This document shows, one piece after another, positions 49,744-57,881 of a DNA stretch of 64,000 nucleotides. The translations under genes were made by a program, and so were the position numbers. The notes under the pieces were generated by a model. It saw only the letters and a program-made list of their open reading frames with translations, made no database searches and was not told the DNA's origin. Source of the stretch: G963665495 sp963677785 (GTDB lineage Bacteria; Desulfobacterota; Desulfovibrionia; Desulfovibrionales; Desulfovibrionaceae); the NCBI GenBank assembly GCA_963677785.2, contig CAXXDH010000003.1, positions 1,984,001 to 2,048,000 of the forward strand, written 5' to 3'. Positions within the stretch are counted from its first letter, which is position 1. Every line of letters starts with the position of its first letter.

Positions 49744-51630
49744 ATGGCGCGTACAGTGTGCTGGATTTTCATCGGGTTATGTCTGCAGTCAGCGCAAACT
49801 GCCTGGTGCGGGGTGAGCATTGCAGACGGGGAGCAATATGTTTGGTCGGAAAACGTGGGCTGGGTCAACTGGCAGGCGGCGTCCGTGAGCGTGGAAGACG
49901 GCTATCTGACCGGCTACCTCTGGAGTGAAAACATCGGCTGGATCAAACTGGGCTCTGACGGTGGCGGCCCCTACGCCAACACCACGGCGGACAACTGGGG
50001 TGTGAACTGGGACAGCGACACGGGCCGGCTTTCCGGCTATGCCTGGAGCGAAAACGCGGGCTGGATCAATTTCGACGCGGTTAATGCCCAGGCGGTGCTG
50101 GATTCGGACAGCGGCGTCATCAGCGGCTATGTCTGGAGTGAAAACATGGGCTGGATATCCCTTGCCGGAACCGCCCAGGATGCGAGCGGCTACGGTGTGA
50201 AGGCCACGGTGGGCAACAACAATTCCGGCGACGGCTCGGGCGATGGTTCCGGCGACGGCTCGGGCGATGGTTCCGGCGACGGCTCGGGCGACGGTTCCAG
50301 CGGGCAAGACCCGGGCGGACGTACGGGCGACGCCGTACCCGGGGCCTCCGGAGGCTGGCTGGCATTCGCCGCGCTGGCCCTGCTGTTGGGCGCAAATCGA
50401 AAACCGCGTATCAGCCGGTCGTACGCGCGGACCATTAAAACAGTGCACAAAAGGAGACAGTCCCGGATGACGCATAGAATGTTCCTTATGCTGGTCCTGC
50501 TGGGGTGCATGCTGCTATCCGCCCCGGCCTGGGCGGGCAATTTGATCGCTCCGGCGGAGCCGAATGATGCAAGTAGCGCCATGTATACGCTGGAGGATAT
50601 CTACAACCGCCTGGATGTGGGCACTACGGGCGTCATGCGGGGCGAAGGTTTTTCCGAACCGGTCTCCGGCCCCACAACAGGCACCGGCCACACCCTGAAC
50701 GACGTGATGGACAAAGCCCCGGAAATGGACGGCAGCAGCGGCGCTTCGGCATCGGACGTCCCCCTTGGCAAGACCTTCTGGGGACTGGCCAGCCGCGCAT
50801 GGGGGGTGCAGACCGGCACCAGTCTGGTGGGCCAGGATTTGACCAACGTTGATTTCAGTGGCTACGAAAACTCCCTGTCCGACCGCGACATGACCGGAGC
50901 TGTTTTAAAGAAGAAAGATTTGTCTAATTTTGATATAAGTTCAGCCGATTTGACCGGGGCCGACCTGTCGTATGCTACTCTGAAGTACGCAAATCTGGAG
51001 AGAGCCGATCTGACACGGGCCGACCTGTCTCATGCTAATCTGGAAAATGCCAATCTGGAAGACGCCCACCTGACGAGCGCCACCCTTAAGTACGCCACCC
51101 TGACGAACGCTACCCTGGATGACGCTAATCTGGATGACGCTAATCTGGGTCACGCTAATCTGAAGGGCGCTAATCTGGATCAAGCTTATCTGGTGAACGC
51201 TTATCTGACGAACGCTTATCTGACGAACGCCCATCTGGAGGACGCTGATCTGTCGAACGCCGATCTGGGGGACGCCGATCTGACGCGCGCCGATCTGACG
51301 GGCGCCGATCTGTCGAACGCCGATCTGGGGGACGCTTATCTGGCGAACGCCGATCTGACGAACGCCGATCTGGGGGACGCCGATCTGAGGGACGCTTATC
51401 TGGGGTACGCCACTCTGACGAAGGCCGATTTGTCGTTCGCCAATCTGAGGGACGCCGATCTGTCGCACGCCAATCTGACGAACGCCGATCTGTCGAACGC
51501 CAATCTGACGGACGTCCTCGCGATGAGCTTCGCCACCATTACGGATGTTACCTGGGACCACACCACCTGCCCTGACGGCACGAATTCTGATGACCACAGC
51601 AACACCTGCGCAGGCAATTTAATACCCTGA
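49744..51630 (+). CDS. Exported WSENxGW-repeat protein read through into pentapeptide-repeat protein
   Basis: One continuous frame of 628 codons that looks like two exported proteins joined. First part (1-241): signal peptide RTVCWIFIGLCLQSAQTAW, four repeats of the YxWSENxGWxx type (YVWSENVGWVNW, YLWSENIGWIKL, YAWSENAGWINF, YVWSENMGWISL), a GDGS linker, and a C-terminal sorting-like tail (PGASGGWLAFAALALLLGAN, then RKPR). Normally such a protein would stop there. Instead the frame runs on without a stop to a second signal peptide and pentapeptide repeats. AAAGGTGC precedes the first ATG. Whether the fused protein is made, or the second part starts independently, is open. Confidence 0.8.
   Translation: MARTVCWIFIGLCLQSAQTAWCGVSIADGEQYVWSENVGWVNWQAASVSVEDGYLTGYLWSENIGWIKLGSDGGGPYANTTADNWGVNWDSDTGRLSGYAWSENAGWINFDAVNAQAVLDSDSGVISGYVWSENMGWISLAGTAQDASGYGVKATVGNNNSGDGSGDGSGDGSGDGSGDGSGDGSSGQDPGGRTGDAVPGASGGWLAFAALALLLGANRKPRISRSYARTIKTVHKRRQSRMTHRMFLMLVLLGCMLLSAPAWAGNLIAPAEPNDASSAMYTLEDIYNRLDVGTTGVMRGEGFSEPVSGPTTGTGHTLNDVMDKAPEMDGSSGASASDVPLGKTFWGLASRAWGVQTGTSLVGQDLTNVDFSGYENSLSDRDMTGAVLKKKDLSNFDISSADLTGADLSYATLKYANLERADLTRADLSHANLENANLEDAHLTSATLKYATLTNATLDDANLDDANLGHANLKGANLDQAYLVNAYLTNAYLTNAHLEDADLSNADLGDADLTRADLTGADLSNADLGDAYLANADLTNADLGDADLRDAYLGYATLTKADLSFANLRDADLSHANLTNADLSNANLTDVLAMSFATITDVTWDHTTCPDGTNSDDHSNTCAGNLIP
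50227..50298 (+). repeat. 24-base tandem repeat (GDGS linker)
   Basis: Three tandem units of GGCGACGGCTCGGGCGATGG plus TTCC. They encode GDGSGDGS and may vary in copy number. Confidence 0.85.
50467..51630 (+). CDS. Exported pentapeptide-repeat protein (internal start)
   Basis: A 387-residue protein starting inside the fused frame, with a ribosome site (AGGAG, ten bases upstream of ATG at 50467) and a signal peptide (RMFLMLVLLGCMLLSAPAW, cut after AWA). Then YTLEDIYNRLDVGTTGVMRG, a domain seen ahead of pentapeptide arrays, and GHTLNDVMDK. From about residue 140 to 350 lie about 40 A(D/N)LxxA units (for example ADLTGADLSYATLK), predicted to form a right-handed beta helix. The end, HTTCPDGTNSDDHSNTCAGN, has two cysteines that could form a disulfide. 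Pentapeptide proteins often mimic DNA or bind proteins; here it is secreted, so an envelope role is likely. Confidence 0.8.
   Translation: MTHRMFLMLVLLGCMLLSAPAWAGNLIAPAEPNDASSAMYTLEDIYNRLDVGTTGVMRGEGFSEPVSGPTTGTGHTLNDVMDKAPEMDGSSGASASDVPLGKTFWGLASRAWGVQTGTSLVGQDLTNVDFSGYENSLSDRDMTGAVLKKKDLSNFDISSADLTGADLSYATLKYANLERADLTRADLSHANLENANLEDAHLTSATLKYATLTNATLDDANLDDANLGHANLKGANLDQAYLVNAYLTNAYLTNAHLEDADLSNADLGDADLTRADLTGADLSNADLGDAYLANADLTNADLGDADLRDAYLGYATLTKADLSFANLRDADLSHANLTNADLSNANLTDVLAMSFATITDVTWDHTTCPDGTNSDDHSNTCAGNLIP
50940..51515 (+). repeat. Pentapeptide-encoding 15-base repeat array
   Basis: About 38 tandem degenerate 15-base units of GCCGATCTGACGAAC type. The same array recurs in part at 52471-52700, with 105 bases (seven units) fewer. 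Confidence 0.8.
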
Positions 51631-51683
51631 GCGTGTTTCCTTAAACGAACAGCCCTGCATCCCGGTTTTTTCCACGGAGCGGT

Positions 51684-52464
51684 TTATTCCTCTTTTACAG
51701 CTGGTTGCTGCGTTTCAGGGGCCTGCGCTACGGGCGGGTTTTTTTGGGGCTTAGCCTTGCGTTCCGGTCCGCGCAGCAGCCCGCCTTCGGACAAGCAGTC
51801 CCAGCCCCAACGCCACCAGCGCAGCAGCGAGACCGCCAGCCAGAGCGACCAGAGCAGCATCAGCACGCGGTATACCCAGAGCGGCGCGGAAAGCACCTCG
51901 GGCTGCGGCAGCAACCCCGATACGGTCCTGGGTCCATTGCGCTATACGGTCCTGGGTCCATTGCAGCGTATGCTGTGCGGCGTATCTGGTCGTTTCCGCG
52001 TATTGCATGGGCGGCTGCCCTAGCAGCCCCTGGTGGACCGCGTAGTACAGATTGGCGAGCCCCACGGCGATGAGCAGGGCCAGGGCGAGCTGCAGGCGGC
52101 GTCCGTGACGAGGTCGAAGCCGAACCAGCCCTGGCGCGGGTAATGGCGGCGTTTCCATTCCAGGGCAAAGAGCCAGAGCACGGCCCAGAGAATGGTCCAG
52201 GGGCCCACCTGGGTCAGGCCCAGGCCCAGCAGGAACCACTGCCAGCGTTTGAGTCCCGGGGGACCAGGGCACCATCCGCCCCGGCCCAGGAGCCAGGCGC
52301 CGATGAGCACGGCGATGCAGTAGCTCCAGAAGCGGACCTGCGACCCCATGAGCGGATTGCCCCGCACCAGGAGGATCCAGCGGTCCTTGGGGATTTCATA
52401 GCGCATCCGTACGTTCACGGCGCGTTGTTTCAGATCCATCTCCGGGGCCCGGATCTGCGAAGCC
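51684..52464 (-). pseudogene. Damaged copy B of the envelope gene's 3' end
   Basis: Longest of the copies. On the minus strand: PEMDLKQRAVNVRMRYEIPK, then a membrane segment (FWSYCIAVLIGAWLLGR), more helices, LPQPEVLSAPLWVYR and a tail ending PVAQAPETQQPAVKEE. A short insertion near 52107 (DLVTDAA in place of the DRV of copy A) shifts the frame, so it cannot be read through. It also has a 24-base tandem duplication (TATACGGTCCTGGGTCCATT with flanks, twice, about 51920-51965), absent in copy A. Confidence 0.82.
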
Positions 52465-52813
52465 CTGGATCGCTTATCTGGTGAACGCTTATCTGACGAA
52501 CGCTTATCTGACGAACGCCCATCTGGAGGACGCTGATCTGTACTTCGCTAGTCTGAGGGACGCCGATCTGACGCGCGCCGATCTGACGGGCGCCGATCTG
52601 ACGAAGGCCGATCTGTCGTTCGCCAATCTGAGGGACGCCGATCTGTCGCACGCCAATCTGACGAACGCCGATCTGTCGAACGCCAATCTGACGGACGTCC
52701 TCGCGATGAGCTCCGCCACCATTACGGATGTTACCTGGGACCACACCACCTGCCCTGACGGCACGAATTCTGATGACCACAGCAACACCTGCGCAGGCAA
52801 TTTAATACCCTGA
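52465..52813 (+). pseudogene. Partial duplicate of the pentapeptide gene 3' end
   Basis: Matches 51175-51630, ending with the same CPDGTNSDDHSNTCAGNLIP tail and the same following 50 bases, but lacks start, signal peptide and seven repeat units (105 bases). The junction with copy B lies near 52465-52471 (CTGGAT). The two stop codons are 1,183 bases apart. Confidence 0.85.
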
Positions 52814-52866
52814 GCGTGTTTCCTTAAACGAACAGCCCTGCATCCTGGTTTTTTCCACGGAGCGGC

Positions 52867-53050
52867 TTATTCCTCTTTTACAGCTGGTTGCTGCGTTTCA
52901 GGGGCCTGCGCTACGGGCGGGTTTTTTTGGGGGCCTTTTTGCTGCGCCAGGCCACTGTCACGGACTGTTTGCCCGGATTGTACGGGAATTCGATTTCTCC
53001 GGACTCCGTACCGATCCGCGGCAGGGTCCGGCCGTTGGATTCGAGTTTTG
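52867..53050 (-). pseudogene. Frameshifted 3' end of the large envelope gene
   Basis: Read in the frame that follows the stop at 53051, the minus strand continues as TPDAAVTKLESNGRTLPRIG, GTESGEIEFPYNPGKQ and SVTVAWRSKK, the natural sequel of the large gene, then is joined to a PVAQAPETQQPAVKEE tail with the whole membrane end missing. So this copy has both a one-base frameshift and a deletion. Confidence 0.78.
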
Positions 53051-56000
53051 TCACCGCCGCGTCCGGCGTTGGATGGCGATACGGTGGCGCCCGCCCTTGC
53101 TGGCGCGGATCCGCAGCGTAAGCGTGTTTTCATCCAGCGTGTTTTCATCCAGGCGGGTGCCCGCCTTGAGGCTGTAGTCCACGGAGCTGATGGTCATGGA
53201 CGCGCCCGGCGCGGTTGCCGGACGGGTTACGGCCAGGCCCACGCTTTCGCCCGGCCAGGGCCGCCAGGTCGGCGTCCATCGGCCGTTGCGGTATTCGCGT
53301 ACGGGTGGAATACCCGCGATACGCAGATCCCAGATCCGCGCGGCGGTCACGGACCATTGCTCCACCCAGGGCACCCGGGCCGGAGCCTCCAGGGTGATTT
53401 CCGAGCCCACCTCCAACCGCGAACGCCAGCTGACGGAATCAGCGTCCGAGGCCAGATTGACCTGGACCTGGTTGTTCCTGACCTTGACGCCCTCGCTGAG
53501 CACGGATTCGCCCGGCAGCAGCGGAATGCTCTGCACAATGGGCTGGCCTCTGGGCGAAAGCCGCCGGACACGGGTGGTGGCCTCCCAGGTCAGCCCCAGC
53601 ACCAGCTCGCGTTCCACCACCAGAAAAGGGGGGATGGTGTAGCCGTGAGACGCGTTCTGGTCCGCGTCCTGCGCGTCTTTAGCAACAGGGGCTTGCAGCC
53701 GGGCGAGCCGCAGCGCGCCCTGCAGGTCGCCGTCCGGGCCGATGCCCTGGACTTCCCAGCCGGGCGCGGTCACCGCGGCCAGTTTGGGCCGCAGCCGCGC
53801 AAAGGAAATGTTGAAAGAGTCGCTTTCAGGTACGGGCCCCTCCATACGTACGGAGTGCACTCCGGCGGGCACCAGCGCGTACAATACGCCCTTGTCGCTG
53901 CGCAGCACGGCCGGGGCATCGTCCACCCGTACGCTCTGCGGCCGCCAGCGTTCGCTCACCAGGGGCAGGGGCACCACGGCCTGGGCCGCCAGATGCATGT
54001 CATTGTTCAGGGTCAGCCGTTCCTGTTCGAGCCGGATGGTCAGTTGCGCGTCCGCGGCGCAGTTGGGAAAACAGGGGGGCGGTGCGGTCAGTCTTTTGGC
54101 GTAGGCGTCCAGAAGCTGCTGCGGCGGATACTCCGCATTCTGGTCCGTTGCGGCCAGGGCCTGTGATGCGGACAGCGTCAGGCTCAGCCCCAGAGCCAGG
54201 CCCAGGGCCGGGAAGAAAACAGTCAGCAGGGCGGCGCTGAAGCTGAAGTCCTTGTCCTTGAGTCCGGCCAGCCAGCGACGCGCGTCAGCCAGGGGCACGA
54301 ACACGGCCAGCAGCAGAAGCGCCCGTGCAAAATGGAGCAGCATGCTCCAGACGGGCGAGAGCAGCCAGAGTTCGAGCTCTTCATCCTGGGCCACGGGGCC
54401 ATTCCACTGCAGCCGGACCTGTCGCCAGCCCCAGTCCGGCAGTCCTGGCCCGGTCTGGACCAGGGCTTCCGGATCGTAAAGCATCTGTTTGCTCTCTTGT
54501 ACGGACTGTACGGATTTGGCCAGCATGCGCGGAGCAGGCGCGGACTGCCTGGTGTACGAACGCTCAACCGCCAGGGAATCCATTTCGTTTTCCATCATCA
54601 GCTCTTCTTGCACAGCTCCTGCGGCGGGTGCGGGCGCTGGTTTTGCGCCGGGAGCCGCTCCGGAGCCCTTGCCCTGCCGGGCCGCTTTCCGGACGGAATA
54701 GGGCACGTTGGTGTAATCATACTGCGGGTACAGGCCGTTGCGGATCTCCTTGAAGGCGAACTGCAGGGACACAAAGGCCATGCAGACCACGGCCAGGCCG
54801 AAGAGCGCCAGCACGCAGTTGCGCGTGAAGCGCCAGGAGGCCAGCATTTCGCTGGTGGTGAAGAGGCGCACCAGGGCCAGCGTACTGAGCAGAAAAATCC
54901 AGCTGTAGCGCGGGGCCCCGTATTCGTGAAAGCCGATGGCGAAGAACAGCAGGGCCAGCAGGCCGAGCAGCGGGTTTTTGAGCCGGAAAATGGCCAGGGA
55001 AAAGATCAGAGCCAGGAAGATATCCAGCAGGTTCCATTTGCTCAGCCAGGTGTCCGAGGCCGTGTCCACGCCTTTGGCCGCCAGCAGGGTCCAGCCGGGC
55101 GGCAGGTTGAGCTTGGCATTGAGCTTGTTCACGTCCTGGTCCCAACCCACGGAAGGCAGGGTGGAGGAAAAAAGTTCGTAGCGGGATTCCGCCGTGAGCT
55201 TCAGGCGCTGCTCGGTCAGGATCACGCCGGGCAGCTGGTCCTTGCCCAGCAGCACGATGGACTGGTCCTTGTTGTTGATGGTCATCCGTCCGGGCTCGCC
55301 TGGTTTGCGCATGGCCAGGCGCGAACGTTTGCGCAGGGTGCCGCTGAAGCTGTCCTTGACGGTCAGGCCCTGGCCGTCGAAATCCAGCCAGAATTCACGC
55401 GACAACCGCCAGTCGTCCGGGATGTCCTGGGGAGCGCCCCGGTGCATGGGCTTGAAGTGCAGCGTGGCCTGGGGTTCGACCAGGTACGCGGGGTAGCGCT
55501 TCCACTGATCCGGCAGTTCGGTGGTGGAGGGGTCCACGCCGGGAGCGCCTTCCACCTGCACCACGCGCAAATCGCTCCGGGCCTGGAACGCCCAGAATTC
55601 CGTACCGTAGCTGCCTTTGGACGGTCCGAGGTCCTCCACAGGGCCGGGAAAGCGGGTGGTGACGTAGATGTCCCAGCGTCCGGGCACGGCCTGGACCGAA
55701 AAGCCGTCCGCGGCTTCAAAGCTCAAGGGCAGCGGGCTCTGCACGCGCAAAGGCACCGCATGCGGGAAGAGTACGTCCGGCAGGTCGATACGCCGGGCCC
55801 GGCCCGAGACCTGCAGCCGGACGAGTGTGGTGATCTCCATGGGCACGGAATCGTTGATTAGCCGGAACAAGCGTACTTCCTGACTGTCTTCGGCCTGTTT
55901 TTCCTGTTTGCGCGCGGCCAGGCGTAGCGAACCATCAGTCTCGATACGTGGAAAAGGCACGGGCTTGCCTTCCTGGGTCAGCTCGATCAGGGCTGTGGCT

Positions 56001-56482
56001 TCGGGCAGGCGCAGGCTTTCCGGAGGCGCGTTCCAGAGCAGTTTTCCGGAAAGCGTATGACTGCCGGGCTGCAGAAAGAGCACTGGTTTGCCGTCCTTGT
56101 CCGCCACAGGGGCGGAGACGCCGTCCACGGCGACATCCACGGGCCAGGAGCGGTTCGTATAGGGCAGCGGTACGGCGCTTTCTCCGTAGACCTGCCATAG
56201 CTGAGTGAAGTCCGCCTGTTTATCGCCGATTCGCAGCGTGATTTTGCTGGGAAAGTCACAAAGGGGCTGCTTGCCGTTGTTGTAGGGCCTGGGGCAGTTT
56301 TTGTCCTTGTGGTCGTAGAGCACCCAATCCGTCCATTGCTGCAGGGCCGGGGGCGCGCCCGGATTTTCCCGGAGACTGATGCCGGAGGACGTAGGAGCCG
56401 GCGGGCTGGATTGTGCGTATCCGGCGGCCGCGCAACATACTAAAAGGGAACAAAGCAGGCTGGCAAAAAGGATGGAACGCAT
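53051..56482 (-). CDS. Very large exported membrane-anchored envelope protein, C-terminally truncated
   Basis: A 1143-residue protein of unknown family. Signal peptide RSILFASLLCSLLVCCAAAG ends near YAQ. Residues about 30-490 are beta-rich (periplasmic), then four or five hydrophobic helices near 490-600 (LLDIFLALIFSLAIF onward), a Pro/Ala-rich linker, one or two more helices (about 715-800) and a last beta-rich region. It stops in RHRIAIQRRTRR. A missing C in the stretch 53069-53075 explains this: adding one base restores the reading into TPDAAVTKLESNG. Other copies indicate that the intact protein had about 290 more residues with additional membrane helices. AGGAG precedes the ATG. Function unknown. 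Confidence 0.78.
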   Translation of the reverse strand: MRSILFASLLCSLLVCCAAAGYAQSSPPAPTSSGISLRENPGAPPALQQWTDWVLYDHKDKNCPRPYNNGKQPLCDFPSKITLRIGDKQADFTQLWQVYGESAVPLPYTNRSWPVDVAVDGVSAPVADKDGKPVLFLQPGSHTLSGKLLWNAPPESLRLPEATALIELTQEGKPVPFPRIETDGSLRLAARKQEKQAEDSQEVRLFRLINDSVPMEITTLVRLQVSGRARRIDLPDVLFPHAVPLRVQSPLPLSFEAADGFSVQAVPGRWDIYVTTRFPGPVEDLGPSKGSYGTEFWAFQARSDLRVVQVEGAPGVDPSTTELPDQWKRYPAYLVEPQATLHFKPMHRGAPQDIPDDWRLSREFWLDFDGQGLTVKDSFSGTLRKRSRLAMRKPGEPGRMTINNKDQSIVLLGKDQLPGVILTEQRLKLTAESRYELFSSTLPSVGWDQDVNKLNAKLNLPPGWTLLAAKGVDTASDTWLSKWNLLDIFLALIFSLAIFRLKNPLLGLLALLFFAIGFHEYGAPRYSWIFLLSTLALVRLFTTSEMLASWRFTRNCVLALFGLAVVCMAFVSLQFAFKEIRNGLYPQYDYTNVPYSVRKAARQGKGSGAAPGAKPAPAPAAGAVQEELMMENEMDSLAVERSYTRQSAPAPRMLAKSVQSVQESKQMLYDPEALVQTGPGLPDWGWRQVRLQWNGPVAQDEELELWLLSPVWSMLLHFARALLLLAVFVPLADARRWLAGLKDKDFSFSAALLTVFFPALGLALGLSLTLSASQALAATDQNAEYPPQQLLDAYAKRLTAPPPCFPNCAADAQLTIRLEQERLTLNNDMHLAAQAVVPLPLVSERWRPQSVRVDDAPAVLRSDKGVLYALVPAGVHSVRMEGPVPESDSFNISFARLRPKLAAVTAPGWEVQGIGPDGDLQGALRLARLQAPVAKDAQDADQNASHGYTIPPFLVVERELVLGLTWEATTRVRRLSPRGQPIVQSIPLLPGESVLSEGVKVRNNQVQVNLASDADSVSWRSRLEVGSEITLEAPARVPWVEQWSVTAARIWDLRIAGIPPVREYRNGRWTPTWRPWPGESVGLAVTRPATAPGASMTISSVDYSLKAGTRLDENTLDENTLTLRIRASKGGRHRIAIQRRTRR

Positions 56483-56550
56483 ACGGTTCTCCTGGCAAAC
56501 AGTTGGGGCGTAGTACGGCGCCCGGAGGTACGTAATCTGTCAGGTCACAT

Positions 56551-57273
56551 TCAGGGCACCAGCTGCGGCAGGATTTCACCGGCTTTGCCCAGGATGACGT
56601 AATCCATGAACATCGAGTTCGGCGTACGTTCAAGATTTATTTCCGCCACCACGGCGCCTGCGCGTTTGGCGGTTCCGGACAGAGAGGCCGCGGGCTGCAC
56701 CACGGCCGAAGTACCGATGGCGAGCATGATTTCACATTCTGATGCGGCGGCAAAGGCGCGGTGCAGCAAGGATTCGTCCAATGATTCTCCGAACCAGATA
56801 ACATTCGGGCGCAGGGCCGCGCCGCAGTGTGGGCAGCGCGGTTCCGCGCCCAGATCCGGCTTGCGCTGTTCCTCGACCCGGTCGCAGCCGGTGCAGCGGG
56901 TCTCCCAGATGTTGCCGTGCAGCTCGATGACGGAATTGTTGCCCGCCGTACGGTGCAGGCCATCCACATTCTGGGTCAGCAGGGAAAATTGCGTGGCGCG
57001 GGCTTCCAGCCTGACCAACGCCTTGTGTCCGGGGTTGGGCGCGGCCGTGGCGATGATCGAGCGGCGCCAGTTGTAGAATTCCCAGACCAGGGCCGGATTG
57101 CGGTTGAACGCTTCGCGGGTCGCCAATTCGGTCGGGTTGTAGTCGCGCCACAATCCTCTGGCCCCGCGAAAGGTCGGAATGCCGCTTTCAGCGGAAATGC
57201 CCGCACCGGTCATCACACAGACCCGCTGGGCCTGGGACAACTCTTCGCGCAGGGCAAGAATGCTTTCATTCAT
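56551..57273 (-). CDS. SIR2 family NAD-dependent deacylase (paralogue 2)
   Basis: A 240-residue sirtuin. Motifs are VMTGAGISAESGIPTFRGAR (about residues 20-39), TQNVDGLHRTAG, the catalytic His in IELHGNI, zinc pairs CTGC and CPHC, and IGTSAVVQPAASL. Sequence between these motifs differs from the first sirtuin (35911-36672), so the two are old paralogues or of different origin. It begins eight bases after the thiamine-binding-family gene on the same strand and is probably translated from the same mRNA. Cytoplasmic. Confidence 0.93.
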   Translation of the reverse strand: MNESILALREELSQAQRVCVMTGAGISAESGIPTFRGARGLWRDYNPTELATREAFNRNPALVWEFYNWRRSIIATAAPNPGHKALVRLEARATQFSLLTQNVDGLHRTAGNNSVIELHGNIWETRCTGCDRVEEQRKPDLGAEPRCPHCGAALRPNVIWFGESLDESLLHRAFAAASECEIMLAIGTSAVVQPAASLSGTAKRAGAVVAEINLERTPNSMFMDYVILGKAGEILPQLVP

Positions 57274-57281
57274 GCGTAACC

Positions 57282-57608
57282 TTACGTGGCCGAGGTCTTT
57301 GATGGCTCCTGCTCGGCGAGTTTGCGATCCACGCTCTGGATTTTTTGTTTCAGGCCATTGGTCCGGCCTTTGCGGGAATCGATGTTTATGGACATATAAA
57401 TGCGTCCGCAATCTTTTTCCAGCTCCTGGTGGCAGCGCGTCAACAAGTCCATCACCTCGGACCATTCGCCTTCGATGGCGGTGCCCATGGGGCCGAAGGC
57501 GTAGGGCAGCCCGCTTTCTTTCACAAGGCCAACGACCCGGGCGACATAGGAGCTGACATTTTCACTCTGACCAATGGGAAACATGGCAATCTGAACCAAT
57601 ACGCTCAT
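57282..57608 (-). CDS. MTH1187/YqgV-family thiamine-binding protein
   Basis: A 108-residue protein of the thiamine-binding (DUF77) family. Core seen: VQIAMFPIGQSENVSSYVAR, then SGLPYAFGPMGTAIEGEWSE, the ligand-binding FGPMGT region, and INIDSRKGR. Members bind thiamine or a similar ligand; a regulatory or transport-linked role is typical. AGGAG lies nine bases before the ATG at 57608. A longer frame exists but has no site. Next gene, the sirtuin, starts eight bases later. Confidence 0.9.
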   Translation of the reverse strand: MSVLVQIAMFPIGQSENVSSYVARVVGLVKESGLPYAFGPMGTAIEGEWSEVMDLLTRCHQELEKDCGRIYMSINIDSRKGRTNGLKQKIQSVDRKLAEQEPSKTSAT

Positions 57609-57881
57609 AAGAAGCTTCTCCTGGTATGCATGGGGCGGCACGGCGGACCGTAGCTGCTCTGCGTTTGTAGGGGGCCGCGCCAAAGGCGGGCCGGAGAGGC
57701 GTTTTCCTTGCTTCATTTATTGCGTACGCGGGCGAAATCTATTTTTCTTTTTCGTCCTTTCCGTTAACAATGGTTTAACAAAGCGAGTGCCTCCTGATAC
57801 TATGCAGTTAATGCATTAGTACCCCTATGCTGCATAAGAGGCAAGAGAAAGGGAGCAGCTGGTGTTGCATTGGGGATGCTG

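Noticed and set aside
50940..51515. CRISPR-like array
   Set aside because: The regular 15-base period has no unique spacers. It encodes pentapeptides.
48950..53150. Insertion sequence or transposon causing the duplications
   Set aside because: No transposase frame and no terminal inverted repeats at the junctions; the copies are parts of neighbouring genes.
54332..55861. 509-codon plus-strand frame over the envelope gene
   Set aside because: Antisense shadow with no signal peptide or motif.
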